A DNA stretch of 64,000 nt from Sulfurospirillum deleyianum DSM 6946. GTDB taxonomy: Bacteria; Campylobacterota; Campylobacteria; Campylobacterales; Sulfurospirillaceae. Position 1 is the stretch's first letter, and each line of letters begins with the position of its first letter. Under the pieces are notes generated by a model. It saw only the letters and a program-made list of their open reading frames with translations. It was not told where the DNA came from and ran no database searches. This document shows positions 8,141 to 15,416 of the stretch, piece after piece. Position numbers and translations under genes: made by a program. The DNA lies in contig NC_013512.1 in the NCBI RefSeq assembly GCF_000024885.1, positions 1,488,001-1,552,000 on the forward strand, read 5' to 3'.

Positions 8141-10864
8141 TTACTTCGCTAACGCCGCTAAGACTTTCTCTGGACGTGCTGGTAAGTGCGTAACTCTAGC
8201 ACCGCACGCATTGTAAATAGCGTTAATAATCGCCGCATGAGGAGCCGCCAAAGGCATCTCGCCTGCACCAGAAGCACCGTAGAAGTTATTTGCTCGTGGT
8301 GTTTCAGTATAGATGAGGTTGAGATTATCAGGTACATCTTTGATTTTAGGGATACCACATCCTGTAAGAGTAGTATGTTTTTTAAGATCATCAAAGTCTT
8401 CTGTTAATGCCAATCCAATACCTTGTACCAAACCACCATACATCTGTCCATCAGCGGCTAATCTGTTGATAATCGTACCGATGTCTGAAGCGAGTGTCAT
8501 TTTTTCCACTTGCGTTTTACCTGTTTGGGTATCGACTTCAACCTCGGCGACACACACACCATACATGTAACCCGCAAAAGGATTGCCTTGACCACCTGTT
8601 GGAGGGGTGTCGGTACATGGCGCTGTCCATTTACCCATGTATTTCACTTCTCTGCCCTCTGCAATCATCTCTTCATACGTTCGGTAGCTACCATCTTCTT
8701 TTTTCATCGCTTCCAGTAAGTTTTTGCACGCAACCGTAATCGCATTTCCTGTCACTAAGTTTTGACGGCTACCGCCTGATGGTCCACTGTTCGGTGTTTT
8801 AGTCATATCGTTCATCACAAGGTCAATCTGATCAATTCTCAATTTAAGCGGTCTGAGTGTCTCATGCGCATAGGTTAAGGTACCAATATCTGCACCTTGT
8901 CCATGGTCTTCCCAAGATGTACCAATCGCAACGCCTTTAGGAGTTACTTCCGCCCACGCTTCAGAGGTATCTGGACCATCCAAACCACAACCGTAAATAT
9001 TGACAGAAACACCCACGCCATATTTTTTAACTCCATCACTCGCAGCGTTTTTGCTTGCAGCTGTTTTTTTAGCGAGTTCATACACAGGACGACTTTTATC
9101 AAATAAGCCCTCTAAACAGTACGCATCAGGCGCACATCCTGTTGGGGTCGTTGAGCCTTCTCTGTAGATATTTTTATATCTGAATTCAAATGGATCCATA
9201 CCCACTTTTTCAGCCAATTCATCCACCAAAACCTCTGATGGGAACATAATCTCAGGAGCGCCATATCCACGGAAGGCAGAACCCCAACCATGATTGGTAC
9301 ACACGGTTCGTCCATTACCACGAATACTAGGGATGTTGTATCCTGCACCTCCAAATTGGAAACCACGTTGTGTGAGTAAGTCACCAAATTCAGAGTATGG
9401 ACCATGGTCAACACTCCAATCAGACTCAAGCGCTAAGATTTTTCCCTCTTTATCCGCCGCCATTTTCATCGTTGTCCAAAATGGTGAGCGTTTACCTGTA
9501 TACGTAATTTGTTGGAACATATTAAACTCAAGATATACTGGTCTTCCCGTCGCTAAGGTTGCCACACCTAAAAGCGCTTCAATGGTCGGGCTAAACTTAT
9601 AACCAAAAGTTGCACCAATGTTATTTTGAACGATGAAAACATCCTCTGCTTTCATACCCACACCCTCTGCAATCATCAAGGCATGGAAGTGAAGCGCAAT
9701 ACTTTTTGAGTGAATAATGAGTTTACCCTCATCATTGACATAGGCAAAACCAACATCTGGCTCAAGAGGTAAGTGTGGTTGGCGTTGTGTATAAAAACTA
9801 TCCTCTACCACATACGGAGCACTTGCCATAATCGGTGCTGTTTCACTCCCTTTAGCGATGTAGTTGGTAAAATAAACGTTAGGAGTCCCTGGGTGAATTT
9901 CAATCGCATCTTCTGCCATTGCATCTGGTGCGTTCATGTACGCTGGTAACTCTTCGATTTCAACTTTCACTTTATCGACACCTGCATGAGCTGCTTTTTC
10001 ATTATCGGCTAGAACGATAGCAATCGCATCACCAAATTGGAAGATTTTTTTGTCATTTAAAATCGGTCTATCCAAACCATCACCTTTGTTTGAAGGGAAA
10101 GCCAAACCATTAATGCGATTGGTTCCTTTAACATCTTTATAGGTCAATACAGCTACAACACCAGGCACTTTTTTCGCTTCTTCGGTGTCGATAGAGAGGA
10201 TATTGGCATGAGAGACTTTGGCTTGAACGATTTTGGCATGCAGGGTATTTTCAGGAAGCTTCAATCCCAAATCCGCACCAAAATCCCATGTTCCCATGAC
10301 TTTTGCCATCGCAGATGGACGGACAAGCTTTGAGCCAATCAAAGAAGCACCCTCAGGAATAGTCTTCCAAAAATCTTTGACACTCAACTCACCTCGAACG
10401 ATTTTTGCCGCATCCATAACCGCATCAACCAGTGGTTTGTAGCCTGTACAACGACAGAGGTTTTTATTTTTTTGGAACCAATCACGCACCTCTTCACGGC
10501 TTGGATTATTATTTTGCTCTAGAAGCGCTTTTGAGGAAACGATGAAACCAGGGGTACAAAAACCACATTGTGCGCCACCATGTACCATCCATGCAATTTG
10601 TACAGGATGAAGGTTGTCTTTGGTTCCAACACCTTCAACGGTAATAATTTCATCATTGTCTTCAATTTTTTTGATTTTTGTAATACAAGAACGTACCAAT
10701 TTACCATTTAAAATAACCGTACACGTACCACATTCCCCGCTACCACAGCCTACTTTTGTGCCTGTCAAACCTAATTGTTTTCGAAGCACATCCGACAACT
10801 TCGCCTCAGCATCCGCAACAAATGTTGTTTTCGCCCCATTGATCATCACTGTTCTTTTTAACAT
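8141..10864 (-). CDS. mop: Molybdopterin aldehyde oxidoreductase, Desulfovibrio Mop type
   Basis: 907 residues, the length of D. gigas Mop. Two [2Fe-2S] clusters are complete: plant-type C40, C45, C48, C60 and helical-type C100, C103, C137, C139. The molybdenum domains follow directly without an FAD domain. The catalytic glutamate falls at E869 in GASGAGEMPL. These residue numbers are the same as I recall for the D. gigas enzyme. It oxidises aldehydes to carboxylic acids in the cytoplasm with cytosine-dinucleotide molybdenum cofactor. It is the first gene of the nine-gene operon, and XdhC and the MobA-like protein downstream fit its maturation. Confidence 0.93.
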   Translation of the reverse strand: MLKRTVMINGAKTTFVADAEAKLSDVLRKQLGLTGTKVGCGSGECGTCTVILNGKLVRSCITKIKKIEDNDEIITVEGVGTKDNLHPVQIAWMVHGGAQCGFCTPGFIVSSKALLEQNNNPSREEVRDWFQKNKNLCRCTGYKPLVDAVMDAAKIVRGELSVKDFWKTIPEGASLIGSKLVRPSAMAKVMGTWDFGADLGLKLPENTLHAKIVQAKVSHANILSIDTEEAKKVPGVVAVLTYKDVKGTNRINGLAFPSNKGDGLDRPILNDKKIFQFGDAIAIVLADNEKAAHAGVDKVKVEIEELPAYMNAPDAMAEDAIEIHPGTPNVYFTNYIAKGSETAPIMASAPYVVEDSFYTQRQPHLPLEPDVGFAYVNDEGKLIIHSKSIALHFHALMIAEGVGMKAEDVFIVQNNIGATFGYKFSPTIEALLGVATLATGRPVYLEFNMFQQITYTGKRSPFWTTMKMAADKEGKILALESDWSVDHGPYSEFGDLLTQRGFQFGGAGYNIPSIRGNGRTVCTNHGWGSAFRGYGAPEIMFPSEVLVDELAEKVGMDPFEFRYKNIYREGSTTPTGCAPDAYCLEGLFDKSRPVYELAKKTAASKNAASDGVKKYGVGVSVNIYGCGLDGPDTSEAWAEVTPKGVAIGTSWEDHGQGADIGTLTYAHETLRPLKLRIDQIDLVMNDMTKTPNSGPSGGSRQNLVTGNAITVACKNLLEAMKKEDGSYRTYEEMIAEGREVKYMGKWTAPCTDTPPTGGQGNPFAGYMYGVCVAEVEVDTQTGKTQVEKMTLASDIGTIINRLAADGQMYGGLVQGIGLALTEDFDDLKKHTTLTGCGIPKIKDVPDNLNLIYTETPRANNFYGASGAGEMPLAAPHAAIINAIYNACGARVTHLPARPEKVLAALAK

Positions 10865-10959
10865 CGTTTTCCTTTTTTAAGAGTCTATTCGTAACGTTTT
10901 ACATGTAAGAATATGCAAAAATAACATATCTATCTCCATAGGCTTTTTGAAATTCCATG

Positions 10960-10998
10960 TTACCTCTACGCTATATGCTTTTTTAGCATATTACCTCT
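10960..10998. promoter_or_regulatory. Hairpin flanked by TTACCTCT direct repeats upstream of mop
   Basis: The 8-mer TTACCTCT occurs at 10960-10967 and 10991-10998, 31 bases apart (about three helical turns). Between them lies a 7-bp inverted repeat, ATATGCT at 10973-10979 and AGCATAT at 10985-10991, with a T5 loop. Located about 100 bases upstream of the mop start, it could be an operator for the mop operon. Function is inferred from position and symmetry only. Confidence 0.4.
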
Positions 10999-11126
10999 CA
11001 TGAGTTATCAAAAAACCACCCTTTTTTAAACCCCTCAAAAACACTCGCACCTAGCCAATGCCTCCATACATTAAAAGATTTTTTCCTCCTTTAAATTGGT
11101 TCTTATCTCTCTTTGCTTACCCAATC

Positions 11127-11156
11127 ATATAGCAAAAATATAGCATGAATATAGCA
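11127..11156 (+). promoter_or_regulatory. Three ATATAGCA repeats phased at 11 bp, likely response-regulator site
   Basis: ATATAGCA starts at 11127, 11138 and 11149, exactly 11 bases apart, which places each copy on the same DNA face. OmpR-family regulators bind direct repeats with this period, and an OmpR-type regulator is encoded just downstream (13193-13861). An inverted partial copy (GCTATAT) lies at 10970. The likely role is control of the kinase/regulator pair, possibly also mop. No mapped promoter supports this. Confidence 0.45.
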
Positions 11157-11306
11157 AAAAGGTTTCTGTGAAATCCTTTCGTTTGAAAGAGCTTTTTATG
11201 TGTGATTTTGTTACAAAAAAACCGTTTCTCTCTTCTTCCTCTTCATCGATGTGATGAGTTACAAGTTCATATTTGCTATCTTCTTTATACAGAAGGAGAA
11301 CGTTTT

Positions 11307-13196
11307 ATGCAAACAACAAATTTTTGTTATGAAAAAGGTTCCATAGATGAGCTGATAGATTTTTCTTGCTTTGCGCATGAAAAGCATGTTTTAGTACAAG
11401 TCTTTTGTGGACAAAGCAAAGAAATCTTTAATATGCTTACGCAAACCATTCTAAAACGCCTCCCTGATGCCATTTGTATCGGAACGACAACCGATGGCGA
11501 AATCTATGGCGAATCCATCACCACCTCACGAACCGTTGTCTCCATCAGCGTTTTTCAAAATACCTGTATTAAAACTGCTTTTGCCAATGATACAGACTCC
11601 TTTCAATGCGGAATACAAATCGCCTCCAAACTTATCACGCCCAATACCCAACTGTTAATTCTTTTCTCAGATGGCACCCGTATGAATGCTGAAAAGTTTT
11701 TGAAAGGTGTTGAATCCTTCAATGCCACGATTCCCATTTGTGGAGGTATGGCAGGGGATAATGGCAAATTTATTCAAACCTATATCTCTTCACAAAACAC
11801 CCTTTTAAGTGAAGGCGTTGTAGGGGTTTCATTGAACTCTGATGTTTTACATGTCGCCACAGATTATAAATTTGATTGGAAACCTATTGGACTCAAGCAC
11901 ACTATTACCAAAGTCAAGGACAATAGAGTTTACCTCATCGACGATATGAAAGCCTCTTATTTTTATGATAAATACTTAGGAAGTGATTTCTCTCAAATTG
12001 AATTTCCCCTTATCTTAGAAAAAAATGGTGTCACTATGGCACGTGCGGTCATCGCCAAACATGAAGATGGAAGCCTAAGTTACAGTGGCAATTTGGACGA
12101 AGGCGATGAGGTAAGAATTGGTTTTGGAGACGCTGAATCTTTAATGAGAGACCCCATCGAGGTCTTAGAAAATTTACACACCATCAATATCGAATCTTTT
12201 TATATCTTTTCGTGTATGGCTCGCAGAAGATTTATGCCTTTTCTTATCAAACTTGGCATTGGCTCTTTCTCAAAAATCGCCCCTGCTGCTGGATTTTTCA
12301 CCTATTCAGAATTTTACCACCATAAAGGGAGCAATAAACTGCTCAATCAAACCTTAACCGTTGTTGCACTCAGTGAATCCACAAAACCTTTGCGTGCCTT
12401 AGAAATTTTCCCAAAAGAAGAACCTAAAAAAAATACCTCCTATTCTAAAGCCATCCAATCCTTAACCCACCTCATAGAGCAAAGTGCGAGGGATTATGAC
12501 GAACAGTCCAAACGGCTAGAAGCGCAGATGAATTACTCTGAAAATCTTTTGGCATCGCACAAACAGTTTTTACGCTACACCGTGCATGAGATGAATACCC
12601 CACTGAGCGTCATTATGAGCAATATAGAACTCCACGAGATGGAGTTTGGTAAAAGTGTTTATTTAGAAAATATCGAAGTGGCGGTTAAAAGTATCTTCTC
12701 TATGTACGATGATCTCAGCTATCTTGTCCGAAAAGACCGTATTCAGTACCTCAAACATGAAATTGATTTGGTCGATTATATCCGTAGTCGTATCGACTTT
12801 TTTGCGCAAGTTGCTTCCAAAGCGAAATCGCTTTTTATCTTTCAAACAGACTGTGAAACAGCGTACATCACCTTTAATGAAACCAAATTACAACGTATTA
12901 TTGACAACAACCTCACCAATGCGATTAAATATACCTTTGAAAATGAGCATATTGTGGTTTCCCTCAAACAAAAAGAAGAGAGTTACCTTTTTTGCATTAC
13001 GTCACATTCACGAAAAATTCAAAAACCAGAGAAAGTTTTTGAAGAGTATTACCGAGAAGAACAAGCCAAAGATGGATTTGGGCTGGGGCTCAATCTTGTT
13101 AAAAGAATTTGTAAGGAAGAAAACGTGAAAATCAAACTCCATTCAGATGAAAATCTAACCTCTTTTTGTTATGAATTTAAGGTTAAAAACGTATGA
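11307..13196 (+). CDS. FIST-domain sensor histidine kinase
   Basis: 629 residues from the ATG at 11307, chosen over an upstream GTG at 11202 because AGAAGGAG sits 7-15 bases before it. The first 380 residues form a FIST sensor (FIST_N with ICIGTTTDGEIYGES, then FIST_C), a family proposed to bind small ligands. No membrane segment is seen, so sensing is cytoplasmic. A helical linker leads to the H-box YTVHEMNTPLSVIMSN with phospho-acceptor H427, and an ATPase domain ends with GFGLGLNLVKRI. It overlaps the response regulator gene by 4 bases. Being divergent from the mop operon, it may sense a substrate or product of that pathway (inference). Confidence 0.88.
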   Translation: MQTTNFCYEKGSIDELIDFSCFAHEKHVLVQVFCGQSKEIFNMLTQTILKRLPDAICIGTTTDGEIYGESITTSRTVVSISVFQNTCIKTAFANDTDSFQCGIQIASKLITPNTQLLILFSDGTRMNAEKFLKGVESFNATIPICGGMAGDNGKFIQTYISSQNTLLSEGVVGVSLNSDVLHVATDYKFDWKPIGLKHTITKVKDNRVYLIDDMKASYFYDKYLGSDFSQIEFPLILEKNGVTMARAVIAKHEDGSLSYSGNLDEGDEVRIGFGDAESLMRDPIEVLENLHTINIESFYIFSCMARRRFMPFLIKLGIGSFSKIAPAAGFFTYSEFYHHKGSNKLLNQTLTVVALSESTKPLRALEIFPKEEPKKNTSYSKAIQSLTHLIEQSARDYDEQSKRLEAQMNYSENLLASHKQFLRYTVHEMNTPLSVIMSNIELHEMEFGKSVYLENIEVAVKSIFSMYDDLSYLVRKDRIQYLKHEIDLVDYIRSRIDFFAQVASKAKSLFIFQTDCETAYITFNETKLQRIIDNNLTNAIKYTFENEHIVVSLKQKEESYLFCITSHSRKIQKPEKVFEEYYREEQAKDGFGLGLNLVKRICKEENVKIKLHSDENLTSFCYEFKVKNV

Positions 13197-13861
13197 AAAT
13201 TTTACTCTTAGAAGATGACATCCTCTTAAATGAGTCCATTACAAAGTACTTAAGCACGATGGGACATGCCATCACATCTGTACGAGATGGCAATGAATGT
13301 TTAAGCATTTTAGAAAAAGAAAAATTTGATCTGCTTGTCTTTGATATTAATGTCCCCAATATTGACGGTTTAAGTATTTTAGAGATACTTCATAAACAAA
13401 AAAAGGTAACCCCTGTTATTTTTACCTCAACCCTTATTGATATTGAGGATATTTCCCGTGCGTTTGATTTGGGGTGTTATGACTATCTCAAAAAACCCTT
13501 TCATCTCAAAGAGCTCTCCATTCGCATTGATAGAATCGCAAAAACAGCGACAAAAATCATGTGCCATAAGCGCCTCTCAAGCTCTTACAGTTTTAATTGT
13601 GAAACAATGACACTCTATTTTCACGATGAACCACAAATCCTCTCCAAACGACAACTCAAAGTCATAGAGTTTCTCACCCACAATCGAGGCTTTGTTTGTA
13701 GCTACGATATGTTTAGAGAAAGTGTTTGGGATGATTGCGATGGCTTTGTTGATGATGCGACCATTCGAACCGAAGTCAATCGCTTAAAAACACATTTGAA
13801 AGAGGATTTTATCGCGAATATAAGAGGCATAGGCTATACCATAAAAATTCCCACACTGTAA
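13193..13861 (+). CDS. OmpR-family response regulator, partner of the FIST kinase
   Basis: 222 residues. Receiver domain: acidic pair E7/D8/D9, phospho-acceptor D51 in VFDINVP, T80 and K101 in YLKKPF. A winged-helix Trans_reg_C domain follows, with SKRQLKVIEFL, SYDMFRESVW and DATIRTEVNRL in the recognition helix region, ending IRGIGYTIKI. It is coupled to the kinase by a 4-base overlap. Candidate targets are the 11-bp-phased ATATAGCA repeats upstream of the kinase and the mop promoter region. Confidence 0.9.
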   Translation: MKILLLEDDILLNESITKYLSTMGHAITSVRDGNECLSILEKEKFDLLVFDINVPNIDGLSILEILHKQKKVTPVIFTSTLIDIEDISRAFDLGCYDYLKKPFHLKELSIRIDRIAKTATKIMCHKRLSSSYSFNCETMTLYFHDEPQILSKRQLKVIEFLTHNRGFVCSYDMFRESVWDDCDGFVDDATIRTEVNRLKTHLKEDFIANIRGIGYTIKIPTL

Positions 13862-13885
13862 CGCATTATCTTTTTACATGTAAGG

Positions 13886-14197
13886 CTATTCAAAAAGCAC
13901 AATATAGGTGTGTTCAGGAATTTGACGCAGATAAAAAATCATCTTGGCTGGTTTTTGGGGGCATGTTGTGCTCGTAGAAGCTTTCATAAAAGGGAAAGAT
14001 GCCGTTTTCAAAATCTCCCCTTGTGCATTCAGCAGATGAAAATCATGCAAACCACATTTATTACGGCTATCGCTTTCACACGCAACACTCACACTTTTTT
14101 CTCGTTCGTTATAGCTTACATGTAAATCAATACTATAACTCACAGGATGTGCGTACAAAGAAGAAAAAAACAGATAAAACAGTAAAAAAACTCTCAT
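13886..14197 (-). CDS. Small exported protein of unknown function in the NicO/DUF1007 operon
   Basis: 103 residues beginning with a signal peptide (MRVFLLFYLFFSSLYA). The mature part has cysteines in VACESDSRNKCGLHDF and TTCPQKP, possibly disulfides or metal ligands in the periplasm. I recognise no family. Its start overlaps the DUF1007 stop by 4 bases, so it is the last gene of a four-gene operon that looks concerned with metal or redox handling. An iterated palindrome reads DLHVSY here, and another lies 3-10 bases past the stop codon. Confidence 0.6.
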   Translation of the reverse strand: MRVFLLFYLFFSSLYAHPVSYSIDLHVSYNEREKSVSVACESDSRNKCGLHDFHLLNAQGEILKTASFPFMKASTSTTCPQKPAKMIFYLRQIPEHTYIVLFE

Positions 14198-14676
14198 GGA
14201 TTAACTCCTAAACAAAAATCATACTCACTTTTTTGTACCTCATAAGCATAAACACTTTGAACACTCTCTAACTGATACGCCATATATAAAGTCGCATCAA
14301 TCGTGCAAAATATGGCAGGTTTCTTAAAATCATGAGGAGTAAAAAAAGAGAGCACGAGGCGTTTATTTTCAATATTAACATGCAAAGAGGTAGGAATAAG
14401 ACTTTGCTCAATCTCTGCTTCTTGAAAAAAAAGATTGAACTGATTAGCCCTTAAAGGCTCAATATACGTTGCTAAAAAATGCGCCTGCTCTTTGGCGTCT
14501 AAGATGCCATTTTTGTCTGTATCACATTCAAAGATTAAAAGCTTCGAATTGAGCCTATCAAAACGCCATGTATGCACCAGACGTTCTTTTTCAATCACAA
14601 GGCTCGTCTCAATAAAAAAGTGCGGGTGCGCAAAAAGCGTTACATGTAACCCCATGACAATCCAAAAAAATCTCAT
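14194..14676 (-). CDS. DUF1007-family periplasmic protein
   Basis: 160 residues from the ATG at 14676, which overlaps the NicO stop as ATGA. A longer frame runs upstream to 14985 but lies wholly inside the NicO gene and has implausible composition. The start gives a signal peptide (MRFFWIVMGLHVTLFAHPHF). DUF1007 proteins accompany NicO-type nickel/cobalt permeases. DTDKNGILD resembles an EF-hand loop. Likely role: periplasmic partner of the adjacent permease. A GTTACATGTAAC palindrome encodes LHVT inside the signal peptide. Confidence 0.8.
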   Translation of the reverse strand: MRFFWIVMGLHVTLFAHPHFFIETSLVIEKERLVHTWRFDRLNSKLLIFECDTDKNGILDAKEQAHFLATYIEPLRANQFNLFFQEAEIEQSLIPTSLHVNIENKRLVLSFFTPHDFKKPAIFCTIDATLYMAYQLESVQSVYAYEVQKSEYDFCLGVNP

Positions 14677-15416
14677 ACGAGTAGCAGAACTCCAAAGATA
14701 AAAAGCAAGAAAATACCCGCATAGCGAAGCAGAACTAAACGTTTTGCATAAGAACTTACAAACGAAGCGTTTTTCATGCGAGTCGTTGCAATGGCGGCAA
14801 TGGACATGGTGATCCCCATTCCAATACTCATACTCAAAGCACTGGCAACACCTAGGGTGTAATAGCCTAAAATCATTGCAAACAGAACAATACTCATCAC
14901 CCCAGGGCATGGCACAACGCCAATAGAGAGCGCAATCTTCAGCATGGTTGTTTTTCCCATAGCTTCTTCTTCTTTCTTCATGCAACCTTGATGCTCTTTG
15001 CGTACCTCATAGAGTAAAAAAGAGGCAATCCCAAGAATAAAGACCGCAGAGATTTTATACATATTTTCACTAATAAGCCCAAAATGCTTCATAATGCTCT
15101 CTTGAAAAAAGAAGTAGAGTATCGTCGTAACCCCTAGGGCAGAGAGCGTGTGAACTAAAGAGGTTAAAAAAGCAACTTTAAAGGCATCTTTTAGCTTAGC
15201 GCCATGGGCTAAAAAATAACTCGCAATGACCATTTTACCATGCCCAGGTCCTAGGGCATGCACCAAACCATACACAAAGGCTACGAGGATAATGTATCCA
15301 TACATAGCACTCCCTTGTGTTGTCTCTAAGGTATCAAACGCATCGCTAATAGCGCTGTTAATCTCTTTTTGCCAACCGATAATGTAGCTTAAAAAGGTAT
15401 GGTAAAGCTCACTCAT
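14673..15416 (-). CDS. NicO-family nickel/cobalt-type membrane transporter
   Basis: 247 residues with about six hydrophobic segments. HALGPGHGKMVIASYFLAHG (about 53-72) and the later SLVHTLSA give the histidine-rich transmembrane signature of the NicO/RcnA group, and GVVPCPGVMSIVLFA is a second conserved helix. The family moves nickel or cobalt; direction and metal are not settled by sequence. It overlaps the dihaem gene upstream and the DUF1007 gene downstream by 4 bases each. Confidence 0.85.
   Translation of the reverse strand: MSELYHTFLSYIIGWQKEINSAISDAFDTLETTQGSAMYGYIILVAFVYGLVHALGPGHGKMVIASYFLAHGAKLKDAFKVAFLTSLVHTLSALGVTTILYFFFQESIMKHFGLISENMYKISAVFILGIASFLLYEVRKEHQGCMKKEEEAMGKTTMLKIALSIGVVPCPGVMSIVLFAMILGYYTLGVASALSMSIGMGITMSIAAIATTRMKNASFVSSYAKRLVLLRYAGIFLLFIFGVLLLV

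Larger units (their letters stand above)
10865..11306. other. Divergent regulatory region between mop operon and FIST kinase gene
   Basis: A 442-base gap that holds no convincing gene. It contains one iterated palindrome (core at 10901), a short hairpin flanked by direct repeats (10960-10998) and three phased repeats (11127-11156). A GTG-started extension of the kinase frame from 11202 is possible but lacks a ribosome site. The gap is long for this compact genome, so it probably carries promoters and operators for both sides. Confidence 0.6.

Noticed and set aside
11127-11156. Phased ATATAGCA repeats as a CRISPR or microsatellite.
   Set aside because: Only three 8-mers with 3-base spacers; the 11-bp period fits a protein binding site better.
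14677-14985. Upstream extension of the DUF1007 gene frame (to 14985).
   Set aside because: It lies entirely inside the NicO gene, has cysteine/histidine-rich nonsense composition, and a proper signal peptide starts at 14676.
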